Of a DNA stretch of 36,243 bases, positions 9,488-17,502 are shown in pieces (within the stretch, counting starts at the first letter, position 1; each line of letters starts with the position of its first letter). The notes under the pieces are model-generated. The model did no database searches, was not told the origin of the DNA, and saw only the letters and a program-made list of their open reading frames with translations. This DNA is from Pelodictyon luteolum (GTDB taxonomy: Bacteria > Bacteroidota > Chlorobiia > Chlorobiales > Chlorobiaceae). Location: assembly GCF_001622165.1 (NCBI RefSeq), contig NZ_LVWG01000019.1:1-36243 (forward strand), read 5' to 3'. The translations under genes and the position numbers were made by a program.

Positions 9488-10822
9488 ATGAAAATAACCA
9501 TATTCGGATCAGGCTATGTGGGCCTTGTTACCGGTGCATGTTTCGCTGAAGTCGGCAACGACGTGCTCTGCGTCGATATCGATCAGGACAAGATCAAGCG
9601 CCTGCAGGAAGGACACATTCCGATTTACGAGCCCGGTCTTGAAGATATCGTCATTGAAAACAGTCGTGAAGGGCGTCTCCGCTTCACTTCCGACATTGCA
9701 GAGGGCGTAGGGTTCGGCCTCTACCAGTTCATAGCTGTCGGCACGCCTCCCGATGAAGACGGCTCGGCCGATCTCCGTCATGTGCTCAGCGTCGCCGAAA
9801 GCATCGGTACCCATATGCAGGAGTACCGGATCGTCATCAACAAGTCCACCGTACCGGTCGGTACTGCCGATCTTGTGCGTGAGAAAATCAGCTCGGTCCT
9901 CAGCGCCCGGGACGCAGTGATAGATTTCGATGTCGTCTCCAACCCGGAGTTCCTGAAAGAGGGTGACGCGGTGAACGACTTCATGAAGCCTGAGCGCATC
10001 GTCGTCGGTGTCGACAACCCCCGCACGAAGGAGTTGCTCCGCTTTCTCTACTCGCCCTTCAACCGCAGCCATGAGCGGTTCCTCGCCATGGATGTCCGTT
10101 CAGCTGAACTGACGAAATACGCGGCCAACGCCATGCTGGCCACGAAGATCAGTTTCATGAACGAGATTGCCAACATCTCCGAGCGTGTCGGTGCGGACGT
10201 CGAGGCCGTGCGTCGCGGCATCGGTTCCGATTCCCGCATCGGCTTTCCCTTCATTTACCCCGGCGTCGGCTACGGCGGCTCCTGCTTCCCGAAAGACGTG
10301 CAGGCCCTTGAGCGCACTGCGCGCAAGTACGGGTACGACTCACGCATCCTGCAGGCGGTCGAAGCGGTCAACCACGACCAGAAGCTGAGCATCGTCGAGA
10401 AGATCAAAGCTCACTTCGGCGGCAACCTGAAGGGTCGCACTCTGGCCATTTGGGGACTGGCCTTCAAGCCCAACACCGACGATATGCGCGAGGCTCCGAG
10501 CCGCGTGGTGATTGAGGCGCTCTGGAAAGAAGGTGCCGCAGTGAGGGTCTACGATCCTGTCGCCATGGAAGAGGCCGAGCGGATTTACGGCAGTAAGGAC
10601 GACCTTTTCTATGCAGCCAACCCCGAGGATGCCGTGAAAGGTTCCGATGCCCTCGTCATCCTGACCGAGTGGATGGTATTCCGCAGCCCCGATTTCGAAA
10701 TGGTGAAGCGCGATCTCCTCGCTCCGGTCGTTTTTGACGGCAGGAACATCTACAACCCCGAGTTCATGGAGCAGTCAGGGTTCACTTACTACTCCATCGG
10801 CAGGGTTCCGAGAGGCGTATAA
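9488..10822 (+). CDS. ugd: UDP-glucose 6-dehydrogenase
   Basis: Converts UDP-glucose to UDP-glucuronate with two NAD+, supplying uronic acids for capsule, exopolysaccharide or LPS. The 444-residue product has the N-terminal Rossmann motif ([15 protein letters not shown], about 7-21), the conserved KSTVPVGT and [14 protein letters not shown] segments, the catalytic cysteine C266 in GGSCFPKD, and the C-terminal NAD/UDP-binding domain ([17 protein letters not shown]). Length and motifs are standard. It is transcribed alone behind its own promoter and followed by a hairpin, although its product is likely used by envelope genes elsewhere in the window. A nucleotide-sugar dehydrogenase of other specificity (for example UDP-ManNAc) is less likely given the motif spelling. 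Confidence 0.93.
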   Translation: MKITIFGSGYVGLVTGACFAEVGNDVLCVDIDQDKIKRLQEGHIPIYEPGLEDIVIENSREGRLRFTSDIAEGVGFGLYQFIAVGTPPDEDGSADLRHVLSVAESIGTHMQEYRIVINKSTVPVGTADLVREKISSVLSARDAVIDFDVVSNPEFLKEGDAVNDFMKPERIVVGVDNPRTKELLRFLYSPFNRSHERFLAMDVRSAELTKYAANAMLATKISFMNEIANISERVGADVEAVRRGIGSDSRIGFPFIYPGVGYGGSCFPKDVQALERTARKYGYDSRILQAVEAVNHDQKLSIVEKIKAHFGGNLKGRTLAIWGLAFKPNTDDMREAPSRVVIEALWKEGAAVRVYDPVAMEEAERIYGSKDDLFYAANPEDAVKGSDALVILTEWMVFRSPDFEMVKRDLLAPVVFDGRNIYNPEFMEQSGFTYYSIGRVPRGV

Positions 10823-10866
10823 GCCTGTCGGATTATTGCCGCTCGAACGTCGCTTGAACAACGTGC

Positions 10867-10886
10867 AGCCCTCTCTTGTGAGGGCT
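10867..10886 (+). terminator. Hairpin downstream of ugd
   Basis: A perfect 7-bp stem (AGCCCTC at 10867-10873 with GAGGGCT at 10880-10886, 6-base loop) sits 44 bases after the ugd stop. The following sequence is not a true T-tract, so it may be a weak terminator or an mRNA 3'-end stabiliser. Confidence 0.4.
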
Positions 10887-10900
10887 GTTCGTGTTAAGGG

Positions 10901-10977
10901 CAGTTCCCGGACGTCGGCAGTTCCCGGACGTCGGCTGTTCCCGGACGTCGGCTGTTCCTGGACTTCGGCTGTTCCTA
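10901..10977. repeat. 17-bp tandem repeat, about 4.5 copies
   Basis: Four consecutive 17-bp units, consensus C(A/T)GTTCCCGGACGTCGG, occupy 10901-10917, 10918-10934, 10935-10951 and 10952-10968, followed by a half unit to 10977. Units 1 and 2 are identical, unit 3 differs at one base, and unit 4 has additional changes. Each unit holds the palindromic GACGTC except the last. The array lies between the convergent ends of ugd and thiD, 6 bases from the thiD stop, and no coding role is supported. Confidence 0.9.
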
Positions 10978-10983
10978 CATCTA

Positions 10984-11793
10984 TTATAAGCACCCCGGAA
11001 GGTGCAGGAGCGGGCCGCTGCCGTGGCCGAGCTGCCATCGGGCTCCGGCCCGTATGGCTTCGGTAGTGTATTGCTTTGCTTTCCTGACCGCTTCCACCAT
11101 CGGTTCTCCCTTTGCCAGGTATGAGGCTATTGCTGATGAGAGTGTGCAGCCGGTGCCGTGTGTGTTGGGGCTTTCCACCCGTTCAGTTGTGAACCACGTG
11201 ATGCTCCCTTCATAAAGGAGGCAGTCGCTGCAGGTGTTTCCTGCAGCGTGCCCTCCCTTCAGGAGGACCGTGCGGGCACCGACGGCGGAGAGTGCCCGGG
11301 CTGCAGCCTCGATATCTTCGGTTGTTGAGGGTGCTAGCGGGAGGCCGAGAAGAACGGCCGCTTCAGGGAGGTTCGGCGTGATGATTGAGGCGAGAGGGAA
11401 AAGCTTTTCGACGAATAAAGCCAGATCACGCGGCTCGAGGAGCGCGGTGCCGGAGGAGGAGCGCAGCACGGTATCAAGAACGATGGGCGTTGAGGACGGA
11501 AGCATTGCGACAAGCTCCGCAACCATTGCAGCCATTCGTCCGCTGCCGAGCATCCCTATTTTGACGCTGTCTATTGCAATATCGCTGTAAATGGCCAAAA
11601 ACTGCTCTCTGAGGCACTCTTCGCTCTGTTGATGGATAGACACCACTTCGCGGGTGTTCTGCGCAGTAACGGCAGTTATGGCAGTTGTTGCATAGCATCC
11701 GAGTGCCGCCGCGGTTTTGATATCCGCCTGGATGCCGGCACCCCCGCTCCCGTCCGAACCGGCGATGGTGAGGATGGTGGGGTAGCGCTTCAT
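10984..11793 (-). CDS. thiD: Hydroxymethylpyrimidine/phosphomethylpyrimidine kinase
   Basis: Phosphorylates HMP and HMP-phosphate to HMP-pyrophosphate, the pyrimidine half of thiamine. The 269-residue ribokinase-fold product shows the N-terminal ILTIAGSDGSGGAGIQADIK motif, KIGMLGS, the ITPNLPEAAVLLG segment, and the C-terminal anion-hole and catalytic motif NTHGTGCTLSSAIA. It is the last gene of a three-gene minus-strand thiamine operon: its ATG overlaps the thiE stop by 4 bases (ATGA), so translation is probably coupled. The 17-bp tandem repeat begins just beyond its stop. Confidence 0.95.
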   Translation of the reverse strand: MKRYPTILTIAGSDGSGGAGIQADIKTAAALGCYATTAITAVTAQNTREVVSIHQQSEECLREQFLAIYSDIAIDSVKIGMLGSGRMAAMVAELVAMLPSSTPIVLDTVLRSSSGTALLEPRDLALFVEKLFPLASIITPNLPEAAVLLGLPLAPSTTEDIEAAARALSAVGARTVLLKGGHAAGNTCSDCLLYEGSITWFTTERVESPNTHGTGCTLSSAIASYLAKGEPMVEAVRKAKQYTTEAIRAGARWQLGHGSGPLLHLPGCL

Positions 11794-12437
11794 GCCCCGC
11801 CTCCTGCACGCGTGGCATGCATGATGTTCATGATGTCCATAAGGCTGCGGGCTGCATCTTCAGGGCTTTCCGCCTGAGTTACGGCGGAGATGACGGCGAT
11901 GCCGGCCGCTCCGTGTGCAATGATGGTTCCGGCATTTTCCCGGGTGATGCCGCCGATGGCGATGAGGGGGATCCGGATCGCCGCTGCCGCAAGGCTGATT
12001 GCTTCAGCTCCGAGAGGCGCGTACCCCTTCGCTTTTGAGCCGGTCGGGAAGATGTGCCCGAAACCGGCATAATCGGCTCCGTCCCGTTCTGCCCTGACGG
12101 CTTCATCCAGAGAAGATGTTGAGGCTCCGATGATTTTACCGGGTCCGAAGAGCTGGCGCGCAGCATGTACAGGGATGTCGTCCTGGCCGAGATGCACACC
12201 GTCGGCCTGTGTGGCAAGCGCTATATCCGCCCTGTCGTTGACGATGAAGAGCGCCCCGGCATTGCGGCAGAGTGGAAGGAGGGCTTCAGCAAGACGGCAG
12301 AGTTCTCTTCCTGATGCCTTTTTCCGCCGCAGCTGGATCATGTTTGCTCCACCCTTGAGTGCAAGGGGGACAATTTCCAGCGGATCCGTGTCCTCATCGG
12401 TGATGACGCAGAGGATGGGAGAGTGTGGCAGGTTCAT
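11790..12437 (-). CDS. thiE: Thiamine-phosphate synthase
   Basis: Joins HMP-pyrophosphate and carboxythiazole phosphate into thiamine monophosphate. The 215-residue TIM-barrel product contains IQLRRKKASGRELCRLAEAL, the pyrophosphate- and Mg-binding IVNDRADIALA, DGVHLGQDDIP, GFGHIFPTGSKAKG and the phosphate-binding AIGGITRENA. The frame continues upstream to 12536, but the ATG at 12437 (MNLPHSPILC) gives the family length and overlaps the upstream tenI-like stop by 4 bases, mirroring the overlap with thiD. It is the better-conserved of the two ThiE-like genes here and is therefore the likely true synthase. Confidence 0.93.
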   Translation of the reverse strand: MNLPHSPILCVITDEDTDPLEIVPLALKGGANMIQLRRKKASGRELCRLAEALLPLCRNAGALFIVNDRADIALATQADGVHLGQDDIPVHAARQLFGPGKIIGASTSSLDEAVRAERDGADYAGFGHIFPTGSKAKGYAPLGAEAISLAAAAIRIPLIAIGGITRENAGTIIAHGAAGIAVISAVTQAESPEDAARSLMDIMNIMHATRAGGGA

Positions 12438-13078
12438 GCTATTGTCCTGTAAAGGGTTTCGATGGTGGATGGCAGGTCTGTGCTGTCTGAGAAAAGGCTT
12501 ATGGCTGCAATTCCCCATGCACCGCACTCCATGCACTCCTTGGCGCGCTCCACGCTGATGCCTCCGAGTGCATAGACCGGGATGGATACAGCACGGCAGG
12601 CCTCCCTGAGTTTCTCGGTACCCTGAGGAGGGCCGAAGGCGAGTTTCGAGGGCGTGCTGTAGACTGGGCTGAAGAAGAGATAGTCAGCACCTGCTTCGGC
12701 AGCTGCGACTGCATCCCGGAGGGAGTGTACGCTACGGCCGAAGATAAGTGAAGGGGCGGCTTGGCGGAGCAGGTGCAGGGAGCAGGCCTCTTCTGGCAGA
12801 TGAACCCCGTCGAGCCCTCCTGCCAGCGCAATGTCGATGCGTTCGGATACCAGCAGCCTTGAGCCTGCAGGAAGCGGCAGTTCCCGTGCATCACGGGCCA
12901 GGGAAAAGAGCTTTCCGCCCTGAAGGTGTTTTTCGCGGATGAGGATCATGCACGGCGGAGCTTCTGCGAGTCCCCGGAGAAGCGATTCAGTCCGGTTGCC
13001 TTCCTGGCCGGGGGTCGTGCCGCTACTGATCACCGCGATGCGGGGCAGGGGGGCGGATGAGGTGGTACTTGCCTTCAT
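12434..13078 (-). CDS. ThiE/TenI-family paralogue (possible thiazole tautomerase)
   Basis: A second ThiE-superfamily barrel of 214 residues. It retains the family skeleton (LIREKHLQGG, DGVHLPEEA, FGRSVHSLRDAVAAAEAGADY, FFSPVYSTPSK, YALGGISVERA). The NDR motif that binds Mg and pyrophosphate in ThiE reads SER here, so a different reaction is likely. TenI of Bacillus is a thiazole tautomerase acting just before ThiE, and that is the best guess. It is the first gene of the tenI-like/thiE/thiD operon, with 4-base overlaps throughout. The 105-base gap to the divergent ridA has no recognisable TPP riboswitch. A redundant thiamine-phosphate synthase is the alternative. Confidence 0.85.
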   Translation of the reverse strand: MKASTTSSAPLPRIAVISSGTTPGQEGNRTESLLRGLAEAPPCMILIREKHLQGGKLFSLARDARELPLPAGSRLLVSERIDIALAGGLDGVHLPEEACSLHLLRQAAPSLIFGRSVHSLRDAVAAAEAGADYLFFSPVYSTPSKLAFGPPQGTEKLREACRAVSIPVYALGGISVERAKECMECGAWGIAAISLFSDSTDLPSTIETLYRTIA

Positions 13079-13183
13079 GGCGTTGCTGGCTTTGATATTT
13101 CTCGGACATTAAATAATTTAGAGGGTAAAAGCAACCGGAGCGAGCATCCAGTCAACCATTGCACCTGAGGAGAAGCCCAGCAT

Positions 13184-13672
13184 ATGGACAGCATTGAGCA
13201 GAATCTGGCCGATACCGGTCTTACGCTTCCAACCCCTTCAACGGCATCTCCGCTCTATGTCCCTGCACTTCTTTCCGGTAACCTGATCTATACCTCCGGT
13301 CAGCTCCCGCTGGCCAATGGAGTGCTTGTTGCCCCCGGAGGCATCGGCAGGGTCGGAGATGCCTGCCTTGAGGCTGCTTCCGAAGCATCCCGCATTGCCC
13401 TCCTGAATGCTCTTGCCGCCATATGCACGGTCTCCGGATCTCTTGAGGCCATCACCCAGGTGGTCCGTCTCACGCTGTATGTCTCAAGCGAGCCGGATTT
13501 CACCGGTCAGCATCTTGTCGCAAATGGGGCATCATCCCTTCTTCTCGACATCTTCAAAGAGCGTGGACGGCATGTCCGCAGCGCTGTCGGTGTTGCATCT
13601 CTGCCCCTCAATGCCAGCCTTGAGCTTGAGCTCATTGTTGCATATAACCCTTCCTGCTCCCGTTCAAACTGA
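13184..13672 (+). CDS. RidA family protein (YjgF/UK114)
   Basis: RidA proteins hydrolyse reactive enamine/imine intermediates released by PLP enzymes such as threonine dehydratase. The 162-residue product has the conserved YTSGQLP region, the helix AALLNALAAI equivalent, and the C-terminal RSAVGVASLPLNASLELELI that carries the substrate-binding Arg and active-site Glu of the family. It is longer at the N-terminus than E. coli RidA (about 128 residues), fitting the longer subfamily. A good ribosome site, GAGGAG at 13168-13173, precedes the ATG. It is divergent from the thiamine operon and followed by a hairpin with a T-tract, so probably monocistronic. The exact substrate is unknown. Confidence 0.9.
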   Translation: MDSIEQNLADTGLTLPTPSTASPLYVPALLSGNLIYTSGQLPLANGVLVAPGGIGRVGDACLEAASEASRIALLNALAAICTVSGSLEAITQVVRLTLYVSSEPDFTGQHLVANGASSLLLDIFKERGRHVRSAVGVASLPLNASLELELIVAYNPSCSRSN

Positions 13673-13698
13673 CTTGATAAACATATCGACCGGGATTG

Positions 13699-13723
13699 AT
13701 TGACAGTACGGTCAATTCTTTTT
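13699..13723 (+). terminator. Rho-independent terminator of ridA
   Basis: A short hairpin, ATTGAC (13699-13704) with GTCAAT (13711-13716) and a 6-base loop, is followed by TCTTTTT. It lies about 27 bases after the ridA stop. The stem is short but the T-run is clear. Confidence 0.55.
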
Positions 13724-14442
13724 ATCACTACCAGTTAAAGCCCCATTAAGTATCGCGTCAGGTGCAGTAAATCCTGCCTGTAACTGTAAGAAGGTTACGG
13801 TATTGATTTCCTTTTAATCTAAAGGCCATGCCGGCCGTCACTGGCTGTTAACCAACAGAACGCAACTGTTTATGTTCCGCTGTAACGGGTTTAGTTCCTT
13901 TTGTTATTAATGCACTTAAATTATTGATTCTTTTTTTTCTGTAAAACATACCAAGATGTTCAAATAAAAGAACTTATATTCTTTTTGTGAAAGTTGACTT
14001 TATGTTATTGGTGTCGCTGTAAATATGACTGTCTATTTTCTTTGTGTGGTGTTTTCTTGATGACTGCTTGATTTGTTTTGGTTGATTTTTTGCGTCTTGT
14101 CCTGTTGTGTGTGCTTTCTTGTATAGGGTGACATTTTCTTTTGTTTTGTGCTGATTGGTCTGGTTTTGCGTTTCCTGTTATTGGTGGCTTCTGGTGTTTT
14201 TTGTGATTCTGTTATCTGGTGCATCTTTCTTCTTTTGTGTGAGAATTCTTTTTGCTGTCTTCGCTTTCATCCCCTGTTGTAAGCCGGGGTGTGCATCGGT
14301 AGCCTTTATGCGTCTCTTGTCCTCTTTTTGCGCGGCGACGGCTTAAGCTGTATCTTCATGAAACCGGAAGCCGGCTGCGGGTTCCTGCATGTGCCCGAGA
14401 TCGCCTTCCTCTGCCATCTCCATCGTATCAATGTGTTCTGCC
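13724..14442. other. Long gene-poor region with a T-rich, A-poor tract
   Basis: No protein gene is convincing in these roughly 720 bases. The first part (about 13740-13870) has several short hairpins, such as GTAAC/GTTAC at 13780-13798 and CTGTT/AACAG near 13850, and could hold a small RNA. From about 13920 the GC falls sharply. In 14041-14280 a hand count gives about 54% T and 7% A on the plus strand, an extreme strand asymmetry. A 63-codon frame on the minus strand (14033-14224) encodes a Lys/Thr/Gln-rich peptide that simply reflects the base bias. The last 150 bases return to normal composition and should hold the promoter of the protease gene. Confidence 0.6.
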
Positions 14443-16092
14443 ATGTCCCGTCTTCTGACCATAGCGATGATGCTCGTCGTCCTGGCATTCGGTGTGTTTC
14501 TCGGATCCAGAATGTCGGGTGGGGGTTCCGATCGATACAGAGAGCAGAAAAAAATGAGCGAGGCCTATGAGCTCATCAAGGCCTTTTATGTCGATGATGT
14601 TTCGGGTGACAGTCTTGCGGGTGCGGGTGTGCAGGGAATGGCCGGCTATCTGGATCCGCATACCGTCTATCTTGCTCCTGAGAAAGCCGCGTATTCCCAG
14701 GCGGAGTTCGACGGCAATTTTGATGGCATCGGCATCGAATATGATGTCCTGAACGATACGCTGCTTGTTGTTACACCGCTTTCCGGCGGGCCGAGTGCGG
14801 CCGTCGGCATCGAACCCGGCGACAGGATCCTTGCCATTGATTCCGTGTCCTCTATCGGCATTTCCCGCCAGGACGTCATGCGCAAGCTCAGGGGAAAGCG
14901 CGGGACCCGGGTATTGCTGAACGTCTATCGCCCTCTTTCCGGCAGGAGTTTCGACTTTCTGGTGACGAGGGGGAAGATTTCCACGTCCAGTGTCGATGCT
15001 GCCTTCATGCTTGAGGGCGGCAACGGCTATATCCGCATCAGCCGTTTCATGGCCACAACGGCCGATGAGTTCCGTCTTGCACTCACAAAGCTCCGTCATG
15101 CAGGGATGCGGCGTCTTATCGTGGATCTTCGGGGCAACCCGGGAGGATTTCTCGAGCAGGCCGTGCAGGTGGCTGACGAGTTTCTCCGGGAAGGACAGCT
15201 GATTGTTTATACGAAGAGCCGGAATTCGGCTGAGGATATCCGCTATGTGGCCGGGTCGGGAGATGGATACGAAAAGGGTGAGCTTGTGGTGCTGGTCGAC
15301 AAGGGGAGCGCTTCTGCATCCGAGATTCTGGCCGGCGCCCTGCAGGACAACCGTCGTGCCGTCATTGTCGGTGAGCTGACTTTCGGCAAGGGGCTCGTGC
15401 AGCGCCAGCTGCAGTTTTCCGACGGCTCTCTGCTCCGCCTGACGGTTTCACGGTACTATACCCCTTCCGGCAGGCAGATCCAGCGACAGTATGTGAAAGG
15501 TGAGGGCGGACGTGAACGCTACTATCATGAATCCCTGGTCAATATCATGCCGGGGAAACTCTTTAGTGGCACCGACAGTTTACTCTACCGGAAAACCAGC
15601 GAGGTATCCGTGTACAGGACCGGAGCGCTCTATGGAGTGCTTGATTCCCTCAAGGGGAAGGCTTCTTCGAAGAACGGGCAGCTGAGGGCACTTTCGGCAG
15701 CCGGTGGCATCATTCCCGATTTCTGGGTGACGGGGCGTCCTTATACTGATTTCTATCAGGAGATGTACCGTTCCGGCCTGTTTGAGGACATTGCCATCAA
15801 GATTCTTGATGATCCGAAGAGTTCCGTACAGGCTTACCGAACGTCGCTTGATGGGTTCATTTCCGGCTATCGTGAGGACGGGCGGCTGCTTTCACTGGTA
15901 CAGAAGTCATGCCGTGCCAGAGGGATTACTTTTGATGCGGCATCATTCCTCCGCGACAGGACGTATGTCGCACTTGCCGTCAGGTCGCGCATCGCCCATC
16001 AGCTGTTTGGTTTCGAGGGCCAGATCCGCGTGTTTGTATCAGGTGCCGACCCTTTGGTCCGTATAGCCGGAGAGCTTCCTGTTGCCCCTTGA
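14443..16092 (+). CDS. Carboxy-terminal processing protease (S41 family, CtpA-like)
   Basis: A periplasmic serine protease with a Ser/Lys dyad that trims C-termini of exported proteins. From the ATG at 14443 the 549-residue product has a signal anchor (residues 2-22), a PDZ domain at about 85-170, and the S41 core with DLRGNPGG at 228-235, catalytic S291 in KGSASASEI, K316 in TFGKGLVQ (25 residues on, as in the family) and Q320. A C-terminal region of about 200 residues after the protease core has no motif I recognise. The frame opens at 14389, but the later ATG places the hydrophobic segment at the N-terminus. It precedes two START-like genes on the same strand. Confidence 0.92.
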   Translation: MSRLLTIAMMLVVLAFGVFLGSRMSGGGSDRYREQKKMSEAYELIKAFYVDDVSGDSLAGAGVQGMAGYLDPHTVYLAPEKAAYSQAEFDGNFDGIGIEYDVLNDTLLVVTPLSGGPSAAVGIEPGDRILAIDSVSSIGISRQDVMRKLRGKRGTRVLLNVYRPLSGRSFDFLVTRGKISTSSVDAAFMLEGGNGYIRISRFMATTADEFRLALTKLRHAGMRRLIVDLRGNPGGFLEQAVQVADEFLREGQLIVYTKSRNSAEDIRYVAGSGDGYEKGELVVLVDKGSASASEILAGALQDNRRAVIVGELTFGKGLVQRQLQFSDGSLLRLTVSRYYTPSGRQIQRQYVKGEGGRERYYHESLVNIMPGKLFSGTDSLLYRKTSEVSVYRTGALYGVLDSLKGKASSKNGQLRALSAAGGIIPDFWVTGRPYTDFYQEMYRSGLFEDIAIKILDDPKSSVQAYRTSLDGFISGYREDGRLLSLVQKSCRARGITFDAASFLRDRTYVALAVRSRIAHQLFGFEGQIRVFVSGADPLVRIAGELPVAP

Positions 16093-16140
16093 GCCGGGAC
16101 CTCGTTTCATCTTCACTCTTTAATCAATCAGTCAATCCAC

Positions 16141-16800
16141 ATGCCTTCACTCCTTGAAAAAATCAACAATGCGACCTGCACGCTTCGTCTGAAAAACGAC
16201 TGGCTCAAGATTTTCACCTGTCCGGTCCCGAGTTCGGACTTCCTTTCTTTTGTCGGCGTCGCCGAGCTTGATGCATCCCGTGATGCCGTTCTTGCGCTGC
16301 TCTACGACATAGAGTCCGCGACCGAGTGGGTGTGGAAGACCAGCGAGATGCGCCTTCTCCAGGAGCTTTCCGAGGATGACGGCCGGGTGGTCTACCAGCT
16401 TGTCAGTGCACCGTGGCCGGTCACCGACCGCGAGATCATAAGCCGCTCGGAAGGGTTCATGGATCCTGAGACCGGCGAGGCCTACATCAGCATCGAAGGG
16501 CTTCCGGACTTTCTTCCTCCCGACAGCCGGTATGTGCGGGTGCCGCGGCTGACCGGAGCATGGAACATCACGCCTCTTGGAGAGGATCGATGCAGGGTGG
16601 TGTTCCGCCTTCATATCGAACCGGGTGGTGAAATCCCCTCGTGGCTTGCCAACATCGCCGTGATCGATACACCCTATCACACGCTCTGCAACCTGAAGGA
16701 GATGGTGAAGCGCGATAAATACAAGACACCGGTGATGGCTCCCTTCAAGGAGTCTTCGGGTGAGGTCATGCGCAATTATGAGGAATTTATTTCCGACTGA
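16141..16800 (+). CDS. START-like lipid-binding domain protein (first of a pair)
   Basis: A 219-residue protein consisting of one START/SRPBCC-type domain, which forms a deep hydrophobic cavity for lipids or other nonpolar ligands. Supporting segments are [62 protein letters not shown] and [25 protein letters not shown], which match the usual beta-strand pattern of START domains. There is no signal peptide, so a cytoplasmic or membrane-peripheral role is expected. The next gene is a paralogue sharing PWP, PDFLPP and the same spacing. The ligand is unknown; in a photosynthetic green bacterium pigments, quinones or lipids are all conceivable. Confidence 0.82.
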   Translation: MPSLLEKINNATCTLRLKNDWLKIFTCPVPSSDFLSFVGVAELDASRDAVLALLYDIESATEWVWKTSEMRLLQELSEDDGRVVYQLVSAPWPVTDREIISRSEGFMDPETGEAYISIEGLPDFLPPDSRYVRVPRLTGAWNITPLGEDRCRVVFRLHIEPGGEIPSWLANIAVIDTPYHTLCNLKEMVKRDKYKTPVMAPFKESSGEVMRNYEEFISD

Positions 16801-16876
16801 TTGTTATTTTTCCATTGTCACGCCGGTCAAACCGTAGGCCAGCCGCTCATTCCTCAGTCATTTAACCGCTTCAGGC

Positions 16877-17494
16877 ATGGACGTACATTCGATCCTCAAT
16901 GGTAGATGGGATTTCAGGGTTGAGCACAGGGGTATCAGCATTTATTCCTCGAAGGTCGAGGGTTCGGATGTTTTAGGCTTCAAGGGGGTGGCGGAGATTC
17001 CTGCAGGCTTCAGGAAGCTCATTTCGCTTTTTCATGATACCTCGAGTTACGGCCGCTGGGTCCACCATCTGGCTGAGATGGAGGTGCTCGAGAGGAACGA
17101 TTCGCTTGAATACGTGGTGCGGCAGGTCATCGACACTCCGTGGCCCCTCCAGAAGCGGGAGATGATCGTCAAAACGGGGCTTGAGCCTGCCGGAGAGAAT
17201 GCCGTTGCGGTTACGATGACCGGTGTGCCGGACTTTCTGCCGCCGAACCCCTCTTATGCGAGGGTGAAAGAGGTTCAGGGCCTGTGGGTGTTTACGCCTT
17301 CCGGCCCCGATGCCATCCATCTGACCTTTGTGATGCATGTCGATCCCGGCCCGGACGTTCCTTCCGCCGTCAGCAATCAGGCGATGTTCGAAGTGCCGTT
17401 TTATTCGATGGACAACCTGCGCAAGCTTTCAGCCGACCGTTCTTACAACCCTCCCTATCCCGAAGAGGTCGATCGGCATCTCTGCATCATCTGA
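16877..17494 (+). CDS. START-like lipid-binding domain protein (second of a pair)
   Basis: A 205-residue START/SRPBCC-type protein, clearly paralogous to the preceding gene: both carry a PWP-x3-RE-hydrophobic-I segment (here TPWPLQKREMIV), PDFLPP and a G-x-W-x-h-TP strand (LWVFTPSGPDAIHLTF). The N-terminus (WDFRVEHRGISIYSSKV) is typical of START proteins of unknown ligand in Bacteria. There is no signal peptide or membrane segment. It lies 76 bases after its paralogue and ends 8 bases from the convergent hldE stop. The tandem arrangement suggests duplication, with the copies now well diverged and possibly specialised for different ligands. Confidence 0.82.
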   Translation: MDVHSILNGRWDFRVEHRGISIYSSKVEGSDVLGFKGVAEIPAGFRKLISLFHDTSSYGRWVHHLAEMEVLERNDSLEYVVRQVIDTPWPLQKREMIVKTGLEPAGENAVAVTMTGVPDFLPPNPSYARVKEVQGLWVFTPSGPDAIHLTFVMHVDPGPDVPSAVSNQAMFEVPFYSMDNLRKLSADRSYNPPYPEEVDRHLCII

Positions 17495-17502
17495 AGGCAG
17501 GA

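Noticed and set aside
13079..13183. TPP riboswitch ahead of the thiamine operon
   Set aside because: The gap is short and I find no CTGAGA or the paired thi-box elements on the minus strand.
13741..13870. Cobalamin-riboswitch-like stretch (GGTGCAGTAAATCCTG then AACTGTAA, later TCACTGG)
   Set aside because: The GGGAAG core segment and the conserved B12-box 3' part are missing, spacing is off, and no cobalamin gene follows.
14033..14224. 63-codon minus-strand frame (Lys/Thr/Gln-rich peptide)
   Set aside because: Composition follows directly from the A-rich strand of the skewed tract; no ribosome site matching AGGAGG and no recognisable feature.
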